Origin: JABLTI01 sp035528035
GTDB lineage: Archaea > Asgardarchaeota > Heimdallarchaeia > JABLTI01
Direction of reading: 5' to 3'
Length of the DNA stretch: 64,000 nucleotides
Assembly: GCA_035528035.1 (NCBI GenBank)
Contig: DATKZI010000014.1
Location: forward strand, 383,410-447,409
Numbering within the stretch: the first letter of the stretch is position 1; each line of letters starts with the position of its first letter. Positions 35,419 to 44,783 of the stretch are shown piece by piece. The translations under genes were made by a program, and so were the position numbers. The notes beneath the pieces are model-generated. The model was not told where the DNA came from. It did not search any database and was given only the letters and a program-made list of their open reading frames with translations.

Positions 35419-36347
35419 TTGAATAAAAAGTAGACACCCAAATTAATGATGAGACTGAAGTTTCATCAAACAATACTAAAACACCAAAAACAAATCAAAA
35501 AAACAGAATCCTATATTTCTTTAAAGAAACAAGAGGAGGATCTTACCTCTTTAATATTGGTAAAATACTTCTTCCATTTATAGCAATTGGATTATTGTAT
35601 GAGATAATAGCAGTAATTTTAAATGCCACTGTTCCAATTTTAGATTCTAAAATTTTACCACCAATGCATGATATTATTGTATACGCTTGGAATGCTTTAT
35701 TTCCTGGAGCAGATTCCTACGCACATTTAGTGTTTTTTGATATCGGTTGGAGTTTCTTACGAGTTTTAATGGGGTTTGGTATAGGCGTAGTATCAAGTGT
35801 TATCACAGGCATTCTTATGGGATTGAGTAAATGGTTGTATCGATTTTTGAATCCAATATTTAGTTTATTAATATCAGTCCCAACTCTAGCTTGGGTACCT
35901 ATTCTATTAATAATAATTGGACTTAATACGAAAACAATAACAATTGCGCTTAGCTGTTTCTTTCCAGTAGTTTATAGCACTACCAATGGTAGTAGATCCA
36001 TAGATAGGAATCTTATCTGGTCCGCTCAAATAATGGGAGCAAATAAATTTGAAATATTTATTGACGTTCTTTTACCTGGATCATTAATATCTTTAATTAT
36101 AGGATTAAGACTAGCAATAGGTTATTCTTGGAGAGCAGTTGTTGGTGCAGAAATTCTTGTATCCCTAACTGAAGGTATTGGTGGATATCTTATGGGTGGT
36201 AGATCTGCAAATTTACCTGTGTAAATATTAGTAGGGATATTATTAATAGCTCTTGGGGGTTTGTTAATAGATGCAGTATTAATGGAACCACTAGAACTTC
36301 TAACAATTAAGAGATGGAGTTTAATTGAAAAATCAAAAGGAAAATAA
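35419..36347 (+). pseudogene. Decayed ABC permease, SsuC/TauC (NitT/TauT) type
   Basis: A permease of about 309 codons can be rebuilt only by correcting two lesions. First, TTG 35419 behind GGAGGG reads MNKK then TAG; adding one A to the A-run at 35425-35429 joins it to the long frame that starts VDTQINDETEV. Second, an in-frame TAA at 36222-36224 cuts the protein before its last helix, though the same frame continues (ILVGILLIALGGLLIDAVLM...) to a stop at 36345-36347. The intact middle has the family helices and the EAA loop (AQIMGANKFEIFIDVLLPGS). It is coupled to the ATPase, whose GTG follows the stop directly. No binding-protein gene is present. Pseudogene or clustered assembly errors. 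Confidence 0.8.
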
Positions 36348-37185
36348 GTGAAAAAAATATCTGAAGGAAAAATCAAGATTAAAGCCACAAACCTAATGAA
36401 GGTTTTCAAGGAAAGAAAACAAATAGTTGTTGCTCTCGAGAATATGAATTTAGAAATTCAAGAGGGAGAATTTGCGGTAATTGTGGGTCCTAGTGGTTTA
36501 TGGTAAATCAACTTTCCTTAATATGATTGCTGGCTTTGAAAAGATAACAGAAGGAGAGCTGCTTCTTGATAATGGGCCTATTTTAAAACCAGGTAAAAAT
36601 CGTGGTTTTGTTTTTCAAGATTTTGCACTATATCCTTGGAAAACTGTTAAAGGGAATATTAGGATGCCTCTTGAAATCGGTGGAGAGAAATCTGATAAAG
36701 AAATTGAAACAGCTGTTAATGAATACATTAAATTTGTAGGATTAAAAGGATTTGAAAATGCTTATCCTCATATATTATCAGGTGGTATGAAACAAAGAGT
36801 GGGATTGGCTCGAGCATTGGTTTATAATCCTGATGTCTTGCTGATGGATGAACCATTTGGAGCATTAGATGCTCAAACGAGAAAATTAATGCAACAAGAG
36901 CTAATACGAATTTGGGAATTGGAATCTGAACGTGGTAAGAAGAAGACAGTAGTATTTATCACTCATTCTGTCATAGAGGCTGTATATTTAGCTGATAAAA
37001 TCTATGTTATGAGTGCAAGACCTGGTCATATAAAAGCAGTAATTGATGTACCAATAAAACGACCTCGAAGTTATACGGAAGAGAGTTATGTAGAAAAAAG
37101 AGAAGAAGTTCTATCCTATCTTGAGGAAGAAGTTACTAAAGCAGATGAACAGATGCGAAAAGTTGGAACAGTTCATTTTGATTAA
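36348..37185 (+). pseudogene. Decayed ABC ATPase, SsuB/TauB type, frameshifted in Walker A
   Basis: GTG 36348 opens a frame (VKKISEGKIKIKATNLMKVF...) that reaches GPSG and then goes out of frame to a stop at 36504-36506. One T too many in the run at 36497-36499 breaks the Walker A, which would read GPSGYGKST. The rest, in the new frame, is a normal NitT/TauT ATPase with the signature LSGGMKQRVGLARAL, Walker B VLLMDEP and the D-loop GALDAQTR, to a stop at 37183-37185. A start inside the Walker A would give a protein without the P-loop, so the encoded ATPase cannot be functional as read. It belongs to the same decayed operon as the permease. Confidence 0.8.
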
Positions 37186-37377
37186 ATAATAATGTTCATT
37201 TAATCTAAAGAATACACTTCAAAATTTCTTTCTTTAATTATTTTATAAAGTTTAATTTACTAAATGAAGGATATATTGGTTTTACATGATAATTAAATTA
37301 ATTATGCATTTTTTTTATTAATTTGTAATCCTCAAGACTTAAGTGCTACGAAATTAATTGTTATATGTGAATTAAAA

Positions 37378-38808
37378 ATGAAAGAATATGATGTTATAGC
37401 TATAGGCACAGGTTCTGCTATGAATATTGTTAGCTCACTTCTTAACAATCAACCTGATTTAAAAATAGCTGTTATTGACAAAGATACACCTGGAGGTATA
37501 TGCCTTACAAAAGGATGTATACCAACCAAGATTTTATTATACCCTTCTGAAATTATTCAAAATATTAAAAGAGCAGGGATATTCGGGATAGACGTAGAAA
37601 TTAAGAAAATTGATTTTAAATTTATAATGGAACGAATGCGTAAAATCATTGGTCACGATATGAGTAATATAAAAGCTGGATTATCAGAAACTAAGGAATT
37701 AGATTTTTATCAAGAAAAAGCTGAATTTATTGGTCCTTATACATTAACTGTTGGGAAAGAAAACATAAAAGGTAAAACCATTCTTCTATGTACAGGATCT
37801 AAACCAAAAATCCCCTTAATAGTAGGTTTAGAGAAGATCAATTACTATACAAGTGATAGTATATTACAAATTAATGAATTGCCTAAATCTATCTGTATAA
37901 TTGGTGGCGGATACATCGCAGCTGAATACGGTCATTTCTTTTCTTCAATGGGTTCTAAAGTAACTATTATTGGACGTAACCCCCAATTTTTACCACAAGA
38001 AGAACCTGAAGTTTCAGATTTAGCCTTGAAAGAATTAAGGAATAATATAGAAATCATAACGAATGCTGAAGTAAGAGAAATTGATGGTTTGAAAGACGGA
38101 AGAAAGAAAATTATTGCCGTAAATAGAGAAACAAGGAATAAAATAGCCATAGAAGCTGATGAAGTATTAGTAGCAGTTGGTCGAAGTGCTAATACAAATA
38201 TCCTTCATCCAAATAAAAGTAGGATAAGCACAGATGAAGATGGATGGATAATTGTAAATGATTATCTTGAAACAACAAAATCAAACATTTGGGCATTTGG
38301 AGATGCGAATGGCAGATATTTATTCAAACATGTTGGGAATTATGAAAGCTTGATAGTATATTATAATGCTTTTCATAAACAAAAACTGAAAGCAGATTAT
38401 CATGCAATTCCACATGCAGTTTTTACAGAACCAGAAATTGCTAGTGTTGGGATGCTAGAAGCAGAAGCAGTAAAGAAATTTGGAAAGGCAAATATACTCA
38501 TTGGTTTTCACCTATATCAAGATACAGCAAAAGGCACTGCTATGGAATTGAAAGATTACTTTGTGAAGATAATCGTCAATAAGGAAACCATGGAAATTTT
38601 AGGCGCGCATATAATTGGTCCCCAAGCTTCAGTTTTAATCCAAGAAATAATTACTCTTATGTATACTCAGGAGCAAAGTGTCTTACCAATAATGAGGGGA
38701 ATGCACATTCATCCAGCTCTACCTGAAGTTGTTGAACGAGCGGGATCAAATCTAATGTCAATTGAACAATATCATCATAAGTTGAAACATTTGGGTTTTG
38801 AAATATAA
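37378..38808 (+). CDS. Dihydrolipoamide dehydrogenase-like flavoprotein disulfide reductase
   Basis: The 476-residue class I disulfide oxidoreductase has the redox-active pair in GGICLTKGCIPTK (Cys about 42 and 47), a second dinucleotide site GGGYIAAEYGHFFSSMG, FAD-site GDANGRYLFKHVG and the C-terminal dimer-partner base HIHPALPEVVE. This pattern fits dihydrolipoamide dehydrogenase or a close relative such as mercuric or CoA-disulfide reductases. No E1, E2 or lipoate genes are nearby, so its partner is open. A terminator hairpin follows. Confidence 0.88.
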   Translation: MKEYDVIAIGTGSAMNIVSSLLNNQPDLKIAVIDKDTPGGICLTKGCIPTKILLYPSEIIQNIKRAGIFGIDVEIKKIDFKFIMERMRKIIGHDMSNIKAGLSETKELDFYQEKAEFIGPYTLTVGKENIKGKTILLCTGSKPKIPLIVGLEKINYYTSDSILQINELPKSICIIGGGYIAAEYGHFFSSMGSKVTIIGRNPQFLPQEEPEVSDLALKELRNNIEIITNAEVREIDGLKDGRKKIIAVNRETRNKIAIEADEVLVAVGRSANTNILHPNKSRISTDEDGWIIVNDYLETTKSNIWAFGDANGRYLFKHVGNYESLIVYYNAFHKQKLKADYHAIPHAVFTEPEIASVGMLEAEAVKKFGKANILIGFHLYQDTAKGTAMELKDYFVKIIVNKETMEILGAHIIGPQASVLIQEIITLMYTQEQSVLPIMRGMHIHPALPEVVERAGSNLMSIEQYHHKLKHLGFEI

Positions 38809-38814
38809 TAGTTA

Positions 38815-38838
38815 AGTGAGAAAAAATTTTTTCTCACT
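38815..38838 (+). terminator. Perfect palindrome with A6T6 core, probable terminator
   Basis: The perfect inverted repeat AGTGAGAAAAAA/TTTTTTCTCACT begins seven bases after the flavoprotein stop. The T6 run lies in the 3' arm, so the hairpin and T-run overlap rather than follow each other. Confidence 0.5.
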
Positions 38839-38897
38839 CATAAAATATTAATGCAAAACATTTTAAGAAATGATTGCAAAAATAATGAGAGATAACT

Positions 38898-39881
38898 ATG
38901 AATACTGCTACTAATTCTAAAGAACCATTAACTATTTTAAATAAGCAATATCGATGGTCACTATACGCATTTCTTATTGATATGATAAGTTTCACATTAT
39001 TAAATGGTTTAATTCTTACCTTATTGATCTTACATCGTAATGTTGATTCTTCTGTATCAATTAAAAACTGGGTGATTTCTTTAACAGGTATATTATTGGA
39101 ATTATCAGCAGGAGGAATTGCTTTTCTTGACTCCTATAGAAAAAATCCAAAAGAAAGATTGTTTGGTGCGAGGATATTTAATTTGCCAGTTTATACATTT
39201 ACACTAATCATTACTGCAACAATCTTCTGGAATAGTGTATATGTTTTTCCAATCGTTTATGGTGGTGTTTGTGGGGGATTTGCTGGATACTTAGCTGGAG
39301 GATTAGCTTATCCTAATTTCTTTATTAAAGTTAAGGATATTATATTTAGAATAACTTTCGGTGGATGGATAGGAGTATTCTTAGGAACAATTTCGGGATC
39401 AGTTATAGCTTACATTATAGAATTTTATGTAAACGATTTTCCAGGAGGACCTTTTGGAGGAATATTTATGGGCTTTTGGGGTGGGGCATTGATTTCAGGA
39501 CCCATTGCTACAGTTCTATTAGCTTTATTACAAAAGAAGGAAAAATTCACCCTTTTCTTTACGAAACTTCTTATTTATGGTACCATAGAGGAAGTTGCTG
39601 ATGATTTAGAGAAATATTTCAAATCATCTGATAACACAGAATTGGATATTAATTTTTGTGATATTTTTATAGAATATAATGATGAAGAAGTTAAAGCAAA
39701 AAATGAATCTGATAAAACTGTTTGGAAACGAATTTTACGTGTTTTGATCTTTATTGTTTATTTAGCTAATCCATGGGAACAAGATATGGATCAATATCGT
39801 ATTGACACTTTTAAACAAATTTTCACCTTAGCTGCTCAAAAGAAAGGCTATTCAATTTCTGAAAATATAATTACTGTTTAA
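38898..39881 (+). CDS. Multi-pass membrane protein with glycine-rich helices
   Basis: The protein has 327 residues and the family is unknown to me. There are about six hydrophobic helices in residues 20-230. The central ones are unusually glycine-rich (GGVCGGFAGYLAGGLA, FGGWIGVFLGTISGS, GGPFGGIFMGFWGGALISG), a pattern that allows tight helix packing. A soluble C-terminus of about 90 residues follows, with TIEEVADDLEKYF and a short late hydrophobic stretch (LRVLIFIVYLANPW). The gene is single, after the flavoprotein and before the amidohydrolase, with no sign of an operon (gaps of 89 and 60 bases). Confidence 0.72.
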   Translation: MNTATNSKEPLTILNKQYRWSLYAFLIDMISFTLLNGLILTLLILHRNVDSSVSIKNWVISLTGILLELSAGGIAFLDSYRKNPKERLFGARIFNLPVYTFTLIITATIFWNSVYVFPIVYGGVCGGFAGYLAGGLAYPNFFIKVKDIIFRITFGGWIGVFLGTISGSVIAYIIEFYVNDFPGGPFGGIFMGFWGGALISGPIATVLLALLQKKEKFTLFFTKLLIYGTIEEVADDLEKYFKSSDNTELDINFCDIFIEYNDEEVKAKNESDKTVWKRILRVLIFIVYLANPWEQDMDQYRIDTFKQIFTLAAQKKGYSISENIITV

Positions 39882-39941
39882 CTTTCTTCTTTATCTATGA
39901 AAGTTTTAATAGGATTATATTTCTTATTTTTATAATATGAG

Positions 39942-41378
39942 TTGGTTCAAGTGGAATTTGCTATCATTAATACTAAGCTTCTTACTTTTCAAGGTAACAA
40001 CCTTGGAATTATAGATGATGGTGGTCTTGGTTTTAAAGAAGGGGAAATATCTTTCGTTGGCAAAATGGATGATTTTCATTATCATTCTGCTGAAAAGGTA
40101 ATAGATGGGTCAAGACATGTAACTATGCCTGGTTTAATCAATGCTCATACCCATACAGGATTAACACTTCTTAGAGGGGGAGCTCAAGATTTACCAGAAA
40201 TAGAATGGATGAATAAAGGTTTGGGACCTATCACTCGTCACATGACATCAGAGGATTTTATTGTTGGTTCAAAATTGGGTGTTGTCGAGGGATTAATGTC
40301 TGGAACAACTACTTTCTGTGAATATGCTTCAAACGTTGAAAAATTAGTTGAAGAGGTTTATCTACCCTTCAATACTCGAGTTGTTGCTACTGAAACAATA
40401 AATGAGATTAGTCCAAAACGAGATCATTTGAAACCTACTGATCTATATGAATTTGATAGAGAGAAAGGTGAACGAGCATTTAAACAAGCTGTTCAACTAG
40501 TTTCTAAATATAAGAATACTGAATTAGTAACTAGTATGTTTGGTCCACAAGCATTAGATATGATCTCATTAGAATTCTTACAAATAATCAAAGATGAAGC
40601 CATTAAAAGAGAAACAGGTTTACATATGCATGTCGCTCAAGGAGAACGAGAGAGATTACAAATAAAAGGAAGATATGGAAATGATATCACTACTGTAAAA
40701 GTATTAGAGAAAAATAGATTTCTTGATGAAAATCTTATAGCAGCTCATTGCCACGATACCACCATTCAAGAACGTGAGTTACTAGTTAAACAGGGAGTTA
40801 AGATAGTTTGTTGTCCAAATTCAATTAGTATGATTGATGGTATAGTACCTCCTGTTGGGCATTTTGTTTCTCTTGGTGGAAAAGTTGGTTTAGGTTCTGA
40901 CCAAGCACCAGGTCCAGGATTGCATAATATGTTTAGTGAAATGAGGAGTATTAGCCAATTAACCAAAACAATGCATAAAGATCCAACACTTTTACCAGCT
41001 TGGGAAGTTTTACAATTGGGAACAAAAGGTGGAGCCCAAATTTTAGGATTAAATAATAAAATAGGTTCTCTAGAAGTAGGAAAACAAGCAGATATTATTA
41101 TGATAAATCATACAAGACCAAATCTTTCACCGGTAGTTACAAAACCATTTAGAACCTACATCCCTAACATTGTTTATTCTGCTACTGGATATGAAGTAGA
41201 AAACGTCTTTATTCAAGGGAAAGAAATTATTGTGAATAAAAATTTTGTTTCAATAGATGTAGAAGAACTAGTGAAAGAAGCAAATAAACGGGCTGAAAAG
41301 ATTTTTAATGATGCTATTGATGATTGGAAACAAGCTGGATCAAAATTAATAGAACATGTTGAAAGAGGTTTCCTCTAA
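39942..41378 (+). CDS. Amidohydrolase, chlorohydrolase/deaminase type (MtaD/SsnA-like)
   Basis: This 478-residue metal-dependent amidohydrolase has metal ligands in GLINAHTHTGLTLLRG, HMHVAQGERE, IAAHCHD and LGSDQAPGPGLHNMFSEM (Asp). The order matches the ATZ/TRZ group that includes S-adenosylhomocysteine/5'-methylthioadenosine deaminase, guanine deaminase and SsnA. The likely reaction is removal of an amino group from a purine-like substrate. The start is TTG at 39942, because no ATG or GTG lies upstream in frame. Its end lies 7 bases from the convergent membrane-protein gene. Confidence 0.88.
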   Translation: MVQVEFAIINTKLLTFQGNNLGIIDDGGLGFKEGEISFVGKMDDFHYHSAEKVIDGSRHVTMPGLINAHTHTGLTLLRGGAQDLPEIEWMNKGLGPITRHMTSEDFIVGSKLGVVEGLMSGTTTFCEYASNVEKLVEEVYLPFNTRVVATETINEISPKRDHLKPTDLYEFDREKGERAFKQAVQLVSKYKNTELVTSMFGPQALDMISLEFLQIIKDEAIKRETGLHMHVAQGERERLQIKGRYGNDITTVKVLEKNRFLDENLIAAHCHDTTIQERELLVKQGVKIVCCPNSISMIDGIVPPVGHFVSLGGKVGLGSDQAPGPGLHNMFSEMRSISQLTKTMHKDPTLLPAWEVLQLGTKGGAQILGLNNKIGSLEVGKQADIIMINHTRPNLSPVVTKPFRTYIPNIVYSATGYEVENVFIQGKEIIVNKNFVSIDVEELVKEANKRAEKIFNDAIDDWKQAGSKLIEHVERGFL

Positions 41379-41384
41379 AGAAAT

Positions 41385-41876
41385 TTACTTGTTGAGTTTA
41401 ACTTGTTCAGCATGTTTCAGATACATTTTATATGTTTGTTCTTTTTGTTCTGTTTTAAGGCGAACAATAAACTCATCAAGATTATCATACCATGTTTTCA
41501 AAGAGAAGTCTTTTCCCTTATCCTTCTTTTCTATTCGCTCATCGTATCTCATACGAAGATATTTACCTAAAGTCAAATTATAGGGGGTTAAGAAGTATTT
41601 TCGTATAAAGAACTGAATTGCTAAAAATTGTGAGAAAGAAACAGCTAATCCAATGATAACAATTGGCCATAATCGAAAATCTTTGACAATTGCAAAATAC
41701 ATAGAAATAGGAATGGATGATAAACCAGTTATCAATAGGGGAATAGCTATAACAATAAAACCAATTTCAAAAAATATGAAATTTCTATTATGAACTCTTT
41801 CTTTTGCTGTTAATTGCTTTAAGCTTGGTTGCTTACTTCTTTTCTTTTTGAAATGAAAGCGTTGCATAGAGCTCAT
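41385..41876 (-). CDS. Two-helix membrane protein of unknown function
   Basis: This protein of 163 residues is not recognised. A basic N-terminus (FHFKKKRSKQPSLKQ) precedes two helices (FIFFEIGFIVIAIPLLITGL and LWPIVIIGLAVSFSQFLAIQFF), then a charged C-terminal region of about 70 residues predicted to be helical (RMRYDERIEKKDKGK...TYKMYLKHAEQVK). The many basic residues flanking the helices place both ends in the cytosol. The gene is single, between a convergent amidohydrolase and a divergent membrane protein. Confidence 0.68.
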   Translation of the reverse strand: MSSMQRFHFKKKRSKQPSLKQLTAKERVHNRNFIFFEIGFIVIAIPLLITGLSSIPISMYFAIVKDFRLWPIVIIGLAVSFSQFLAIQFFIRKYFLTPYNLTLGKYLRMRYDERIEKKDKGKDFSLKTWYDNLDEFIVRLKTEQKEQTYKMYLKHAEQVKLNK

Positions 41877-42035
41877 TTTTTATTGACCTTCTTGTAAGTA
41901 ATATATTTACATTATTTATTATTTCTATGATTATGAAAATAAAGTATGAAATTTTGTTTATTAGCTATTTCTAAAGTGCTTTTTATGAGAAAAATTTTTT
42001 AGCATTTAAGAAATACTTCAAGAATCTAGTATGAT

Positions 42036-42671
42036 ATGAATGATCAGAGGAACATTATTTTGAATGAAAATAAGATTATTCCAACAATTAATTTCAAAAT
42101 TCATCTTATCTTATTTTTTATTACAGCAACATTTTGGGTTCCAGTCTATAATCTTATTTGTTTACTCAGACTTAACAAATTAGCTCGTATAACAGTTTCA
42201 GATGGTGTTCCATCTATAAGAAATAAAAGCATAGGCTTATTTTTCCTCAGTTTAACGTTTATTGGGGTATTTTTTACAATCTTTCGACGTTTTCAATTGT
42301 TTCATAATTATATAGAGAAATTAGATTCACATCTAGAAGTAAATTTTGTTGATAAACAAAAAGAAGATCAAGAATCGTTTAAAAGATTGAACTGTTTGAA
42401 ACCTTTGCCATATTTGGGTTTTGTTATTACGACATTATTAATGATAGGAATTCTTGTAACATCTTTCACAGTAACGATTTACCATTTAGTAGTTCCTACA
42501 TGGGGAAGTGATGTATTAATGATACTATTTCCGATAGGCATGAGTTCAATATTCACAAGCATAGGATTTTGTGTAAGATCTATAAAGGAAGAATCTAAGT
42601 GGGTTAAAGCATTTAATGCTATAAACAAAGATGTAATGGATATAAAAAATAGAAAGGAATTATTAGTTTAG
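42036..42671 (+). CDS. Four-helix membrane protein of unknown function
   Basis: This protein of 211 residues is not recognised with confidence. Its helices are at about 22-46 (HLILFFITATFWVPVYNLIC), 67-85, 125-150 (YLGFVITTLLMIGILVTSF) and 163-185. The first helix pair with intervening basic residues resembles the loose DUF4234/small-membrane group, but not clearly. The gene is single; it ends 16 bases before the convergent OYE gene. Confidence 0.65.
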   Translation: MNDQRNIILNENKIIPTINFKIHLILFFITATFWVPVYNLICLLRLNKLARITVSDGVPSIRNKSIGLFFLSLTFIGVFFTIFRRFQLFHNYIEKLDSHLEVNFVDKQKEDQESFKRLNCLKPLPYLGFVITTLLMIGILVTSFTVTIYHLVVPTWGSDVLMILFPIGMSSIFTSIGFCVRSIKEESKWVKAFNAINKDVMDIKNRKELLV

Positions 42672-42687
42672 TTAAACTATTGCCTTG

Positions 42688-43791
42688 TTAATTTTTTTCA
42701 AGTTGAGTACAAGATAACATAATTTTACCAAACCGCTCTTTGGAAACACATTCACGGCAATTTGTGCAAGATGATTCTTTTTGACCATTCATAAATCTAA
42801 TTGGTAAATCAGGTTCAATTATTGTTGGTTTACTAATTGATATAAAATCTACTAAATTCTCTTCTAAAACTGCATCCATAGCATCTCTAGATCGAAAACC
42901 ATCTACTAAAGCTAAGGGGACAGATGGAACAGTTTTTCTTATCTTTTCTGCATGACCTGCAAAATTAGCTTCATAATATTTTTTATCTTTCGCAGGTTTC
43001 CCCCTTATTTTCCTTATTTCATTATCTTGTTTTGGTCCTCCACCTGATATTTCAATTAGATCTATTCCTTTCTCATCAAGCCAATGAGCTACTTGAATTG
43101 ATTCGGTAATTGTTATTCCTTGTTCAGAGGCAAAATCATCACAATTCATTTTTACAGCGATTATAGGAGCATTTCCAATTCTCTTTTTAACGGCGTCAAA
43201 AATATCCAATAATAATCTTGCTCTGTTTTCTAATAAACCACCGTATTTATCATTTCGTTTATTCACATTATCAGATAAAAATTGACTAACAAGATAACCA
43301 TGAGCTCCATGAATTTGTATACCATCAAAACCTGCTTGAATAGCTAATTCAGATGTGTTTGCAAAAGCGTCAATAATTATTTGAATTTCATCTAATGTTG
43401 CTTCTCGAGCATTCCAATTTTCTGTTTTATAATCAGAAGCAGTAATTCTTTCAATAATACTCGAGTAACCGGCATGATTTATTTGAGCAATAATAGGAAT
43501 TTCTTTTGAATGAGCTAATTTAGTTATTTTCTTCATTTGTGGAATGTGTTTCTCATTTGTTAATCCTGATTGTCCAGTATGAGCTTTCCCACTTTCAATA
43601 ACATATGAGTGACCTTTTACGATAAACCCTAGACCACCATTTACTAGTCTCTGATAATAATCTAGAATTGGTTGTCTTAATATTCCCTCTTCATCAGACC
43701 AATAGGAAGTTGTTGCTGATCGCATTAATCTATTCTTTATCTCCAAATTTTTCAATATAAAATTATCAAATAATTCAACCATTTTAATCAA
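42688..43791 (-). CDS. NADH:flavin oxidoreductase, old yellow enzyme family
   Basis: The 367-residue FMN TIM-barrel enzyme resembles the N-terminal domain of 2,4-dienoyl-CoA reductase. Family signatures are NRLMRSATTSYWSDEEG near the N-terminus and the substrate motif IQIHGAHGYLVSQFLSD followed by KRNDKYGG, with VDGFRSRDAMDAVL near the phosphate site. The C-terminal CTNCRECVSKERFGKIMLSC has the CxxCxxC...C spacing of a [4Fe-4S] site. The chain ends there, without the FAD/NAD domains of full dienoyl-CoA reductase. It probably reduces enones or enoyl compounds using an external electron donor. Single gene. Confidence 0.88.
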   Translation of the reverse strand: MIKMVELFDNFILKNLEIKNRLMRSATTSYWSDEEGILRQPILDYYQRLVNGGLGFIVKGHSYVIESGKAHTGQSGLTNEKHIPQMKKITKLAHSKEIPIIAQINHAGYSSIIERITASDYKTENWNAREATLDEIQIIIDAFANTSELAIQAGFDGIQIHGAHGYLVSQFLSDNVNKRNDKYGGLLENRARLLLDIFDAVKKRIGNAPIIAVKMNCDDFASEQGITITESIQVAHWLDEKGIDLIEISGGGPKQDNEIRKIRGKPAKDKKYYEANFAGHAEKIRKTVPSVPLALVDGFRSRDAMDAVLEENLVDFISISKPTIIEPDLPIRFMNGQKESSCTNCRECVSKERFGKIMLSCTQLEKN

Positions 43792-43865
43792 CTATTAATT
43801 CATTGATATAATTCTTCTTTAATTTAATGTAGAAATAAACTGAAAAAAGATAGATAGAAAATTTA

Positions 43866-44165
43866 CTAGCTTGTTATACAAATTGTGCACTTTGAACATC
43901 TAGTATCTTTGGTATCCCAACATTTTTGACAAATCAAGAAGCCACACTTTTCACATCGATGGAATTTTTCATCTAGATCCTTCTTTAATTCTGTAAAGAC
44001 ATCTTTAAATGATTTATTTTGTTCATCTCTTCCTTCTTTGATTTTTCTAGAAACATTAATTTCATTTGTACAACAATCACAGTAGAAATGGATTACCATT
44101 TCATCATTTTTTACAGAATAATTGAAACCTTTTGGTAATTTAGGATCAAATGTTTCATCAACCAT
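43866..44165 (-). CDS. Small zinc-binding protein (treble-clef-like)
   Basis: This 99-residue protein has cysteines at 29, 31, 32 (CDCC) and a C-terminal group at 71, 74, 79, 82, 90, 93 and 96 (CEKC, CQKCW, CSKCTIC). The spacing CxxC-x4-CxxC-x7-CxxC recalls eukaryotic RING/FYVE-like cross-braced zinc fingers, but it is too short to class. The middle is a charged helix (KSFKDVFTELKKDLDEKF). No enzyme domain is present. The gene is single, downstream of none on its strand; the UPF0216 gene diverges from it. Confidence 0.72.
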   Translation of the reverse strand: MVDETFDPKLPKGFNYSVKNDEMVIHFYCDCCTNEINVSRKIKEGRDEQNKSFKDVFTELKKDLDEKFHRCEKCGFLICQKCWDTKDTRCSKCTICITS

Positions 44166-44332
44166 TTCAAGCTTACTTCCTATCGAATGATAATAGATAA
44201 TTTAAGTATATAACATATTACTTTTTTTTAAAAGATAATGCTTTAGTTTCTAATACTTTTTCTTAAAGAAAAGGTAATTTAAATTGTAAAAAAGAAAAAT
44301 TGCTGTAAATTTTTTTGCTATGATGATGTATA

Positions 44333-44770
44333 GTGTTAAAAATGTCTGACAAACTGATTGATTTGATTTGGAAATTAGATATTGAAAAAATGAATGATCA
44401 TTTACCAGCTGAAATTAAATCATTAAAGGAATTGTTATTAGAAGAGAAACCACAAGTTCGAACTAAGAAAAGCCAAATTCATTTGATCAGAAAGAAAGAC
44501 TTAGAACTGATAAAACAATTAATCCCTGAATCTGAATGGGAAGACCTTAAATTGCCAATAGTTATCTTAAGAAGAACTTCTCTTGATAAGGGATTGTATT
44601 CTGTATCAGGAGGATTACGCGAATTATTCATAGTCCACAGAGTCAGTGGTAGAACTAATGAGGATTTTAACCACTTTAAACTTGAGAATCATGAATCGTA
44701 TATCTGGAAACCTGAAGCTTTTACTGTAGCAAGGAAAATTAGTACTTGCGTTATTATGGGTTATGTTTGA
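44333..44770 (+). CDS. UPF0216 (DUF61) family protein
   Basis: The 145-residue protein is of the archaeal UPF0216/DUF61 family, whose function is not established. Typical parts are MNDHLPAEIKSLKELLLEEKP near the start, HLIRKKDLELIKQLIPESEW and LKLPIVILRRT in the middle, and VSGGLRE with a C-terminal YIWKPEAFTVARKIST strand. The start is GTG at 44333; an in-frame ATG lies three codons later. It overlaps a possible longer start of the M20 gene and probably shares its transcript. Its presence supports an archaeal source. Confidence 0.85.
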   Translation: MLKMSDKLIDLIWKLDIEKMNDHLPAEIKSLKELLLEEKPQVRTKKSQIHLIRKKDLELIKQLIPESEWEDLKLPIVILRRTSLDKGLYSVSGGLRELFIVHRVSGRTNEDFNHFKLENHESYIWKPEAFTVARKISTCVIMGYV

Positions 44771-44783
44771 AGGAGAAAAAATA

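Noticed and set aside
36222..36224. Recoding of TAA as a sense codon in the permease and glycosyltransferase
   Set aside because: Nearly all other genes here end at TAA in the normal way, and the permease also carries two frameshifts, so decay or error is simpler.
36481..36510. TTG start inside the Walker A of the ABC ATPase
   Set aside because: It would make a protein without a P-loop. The upstream GTG frame at 36348 encodes the missing N-terminus, so a frameshift is the better explanation.
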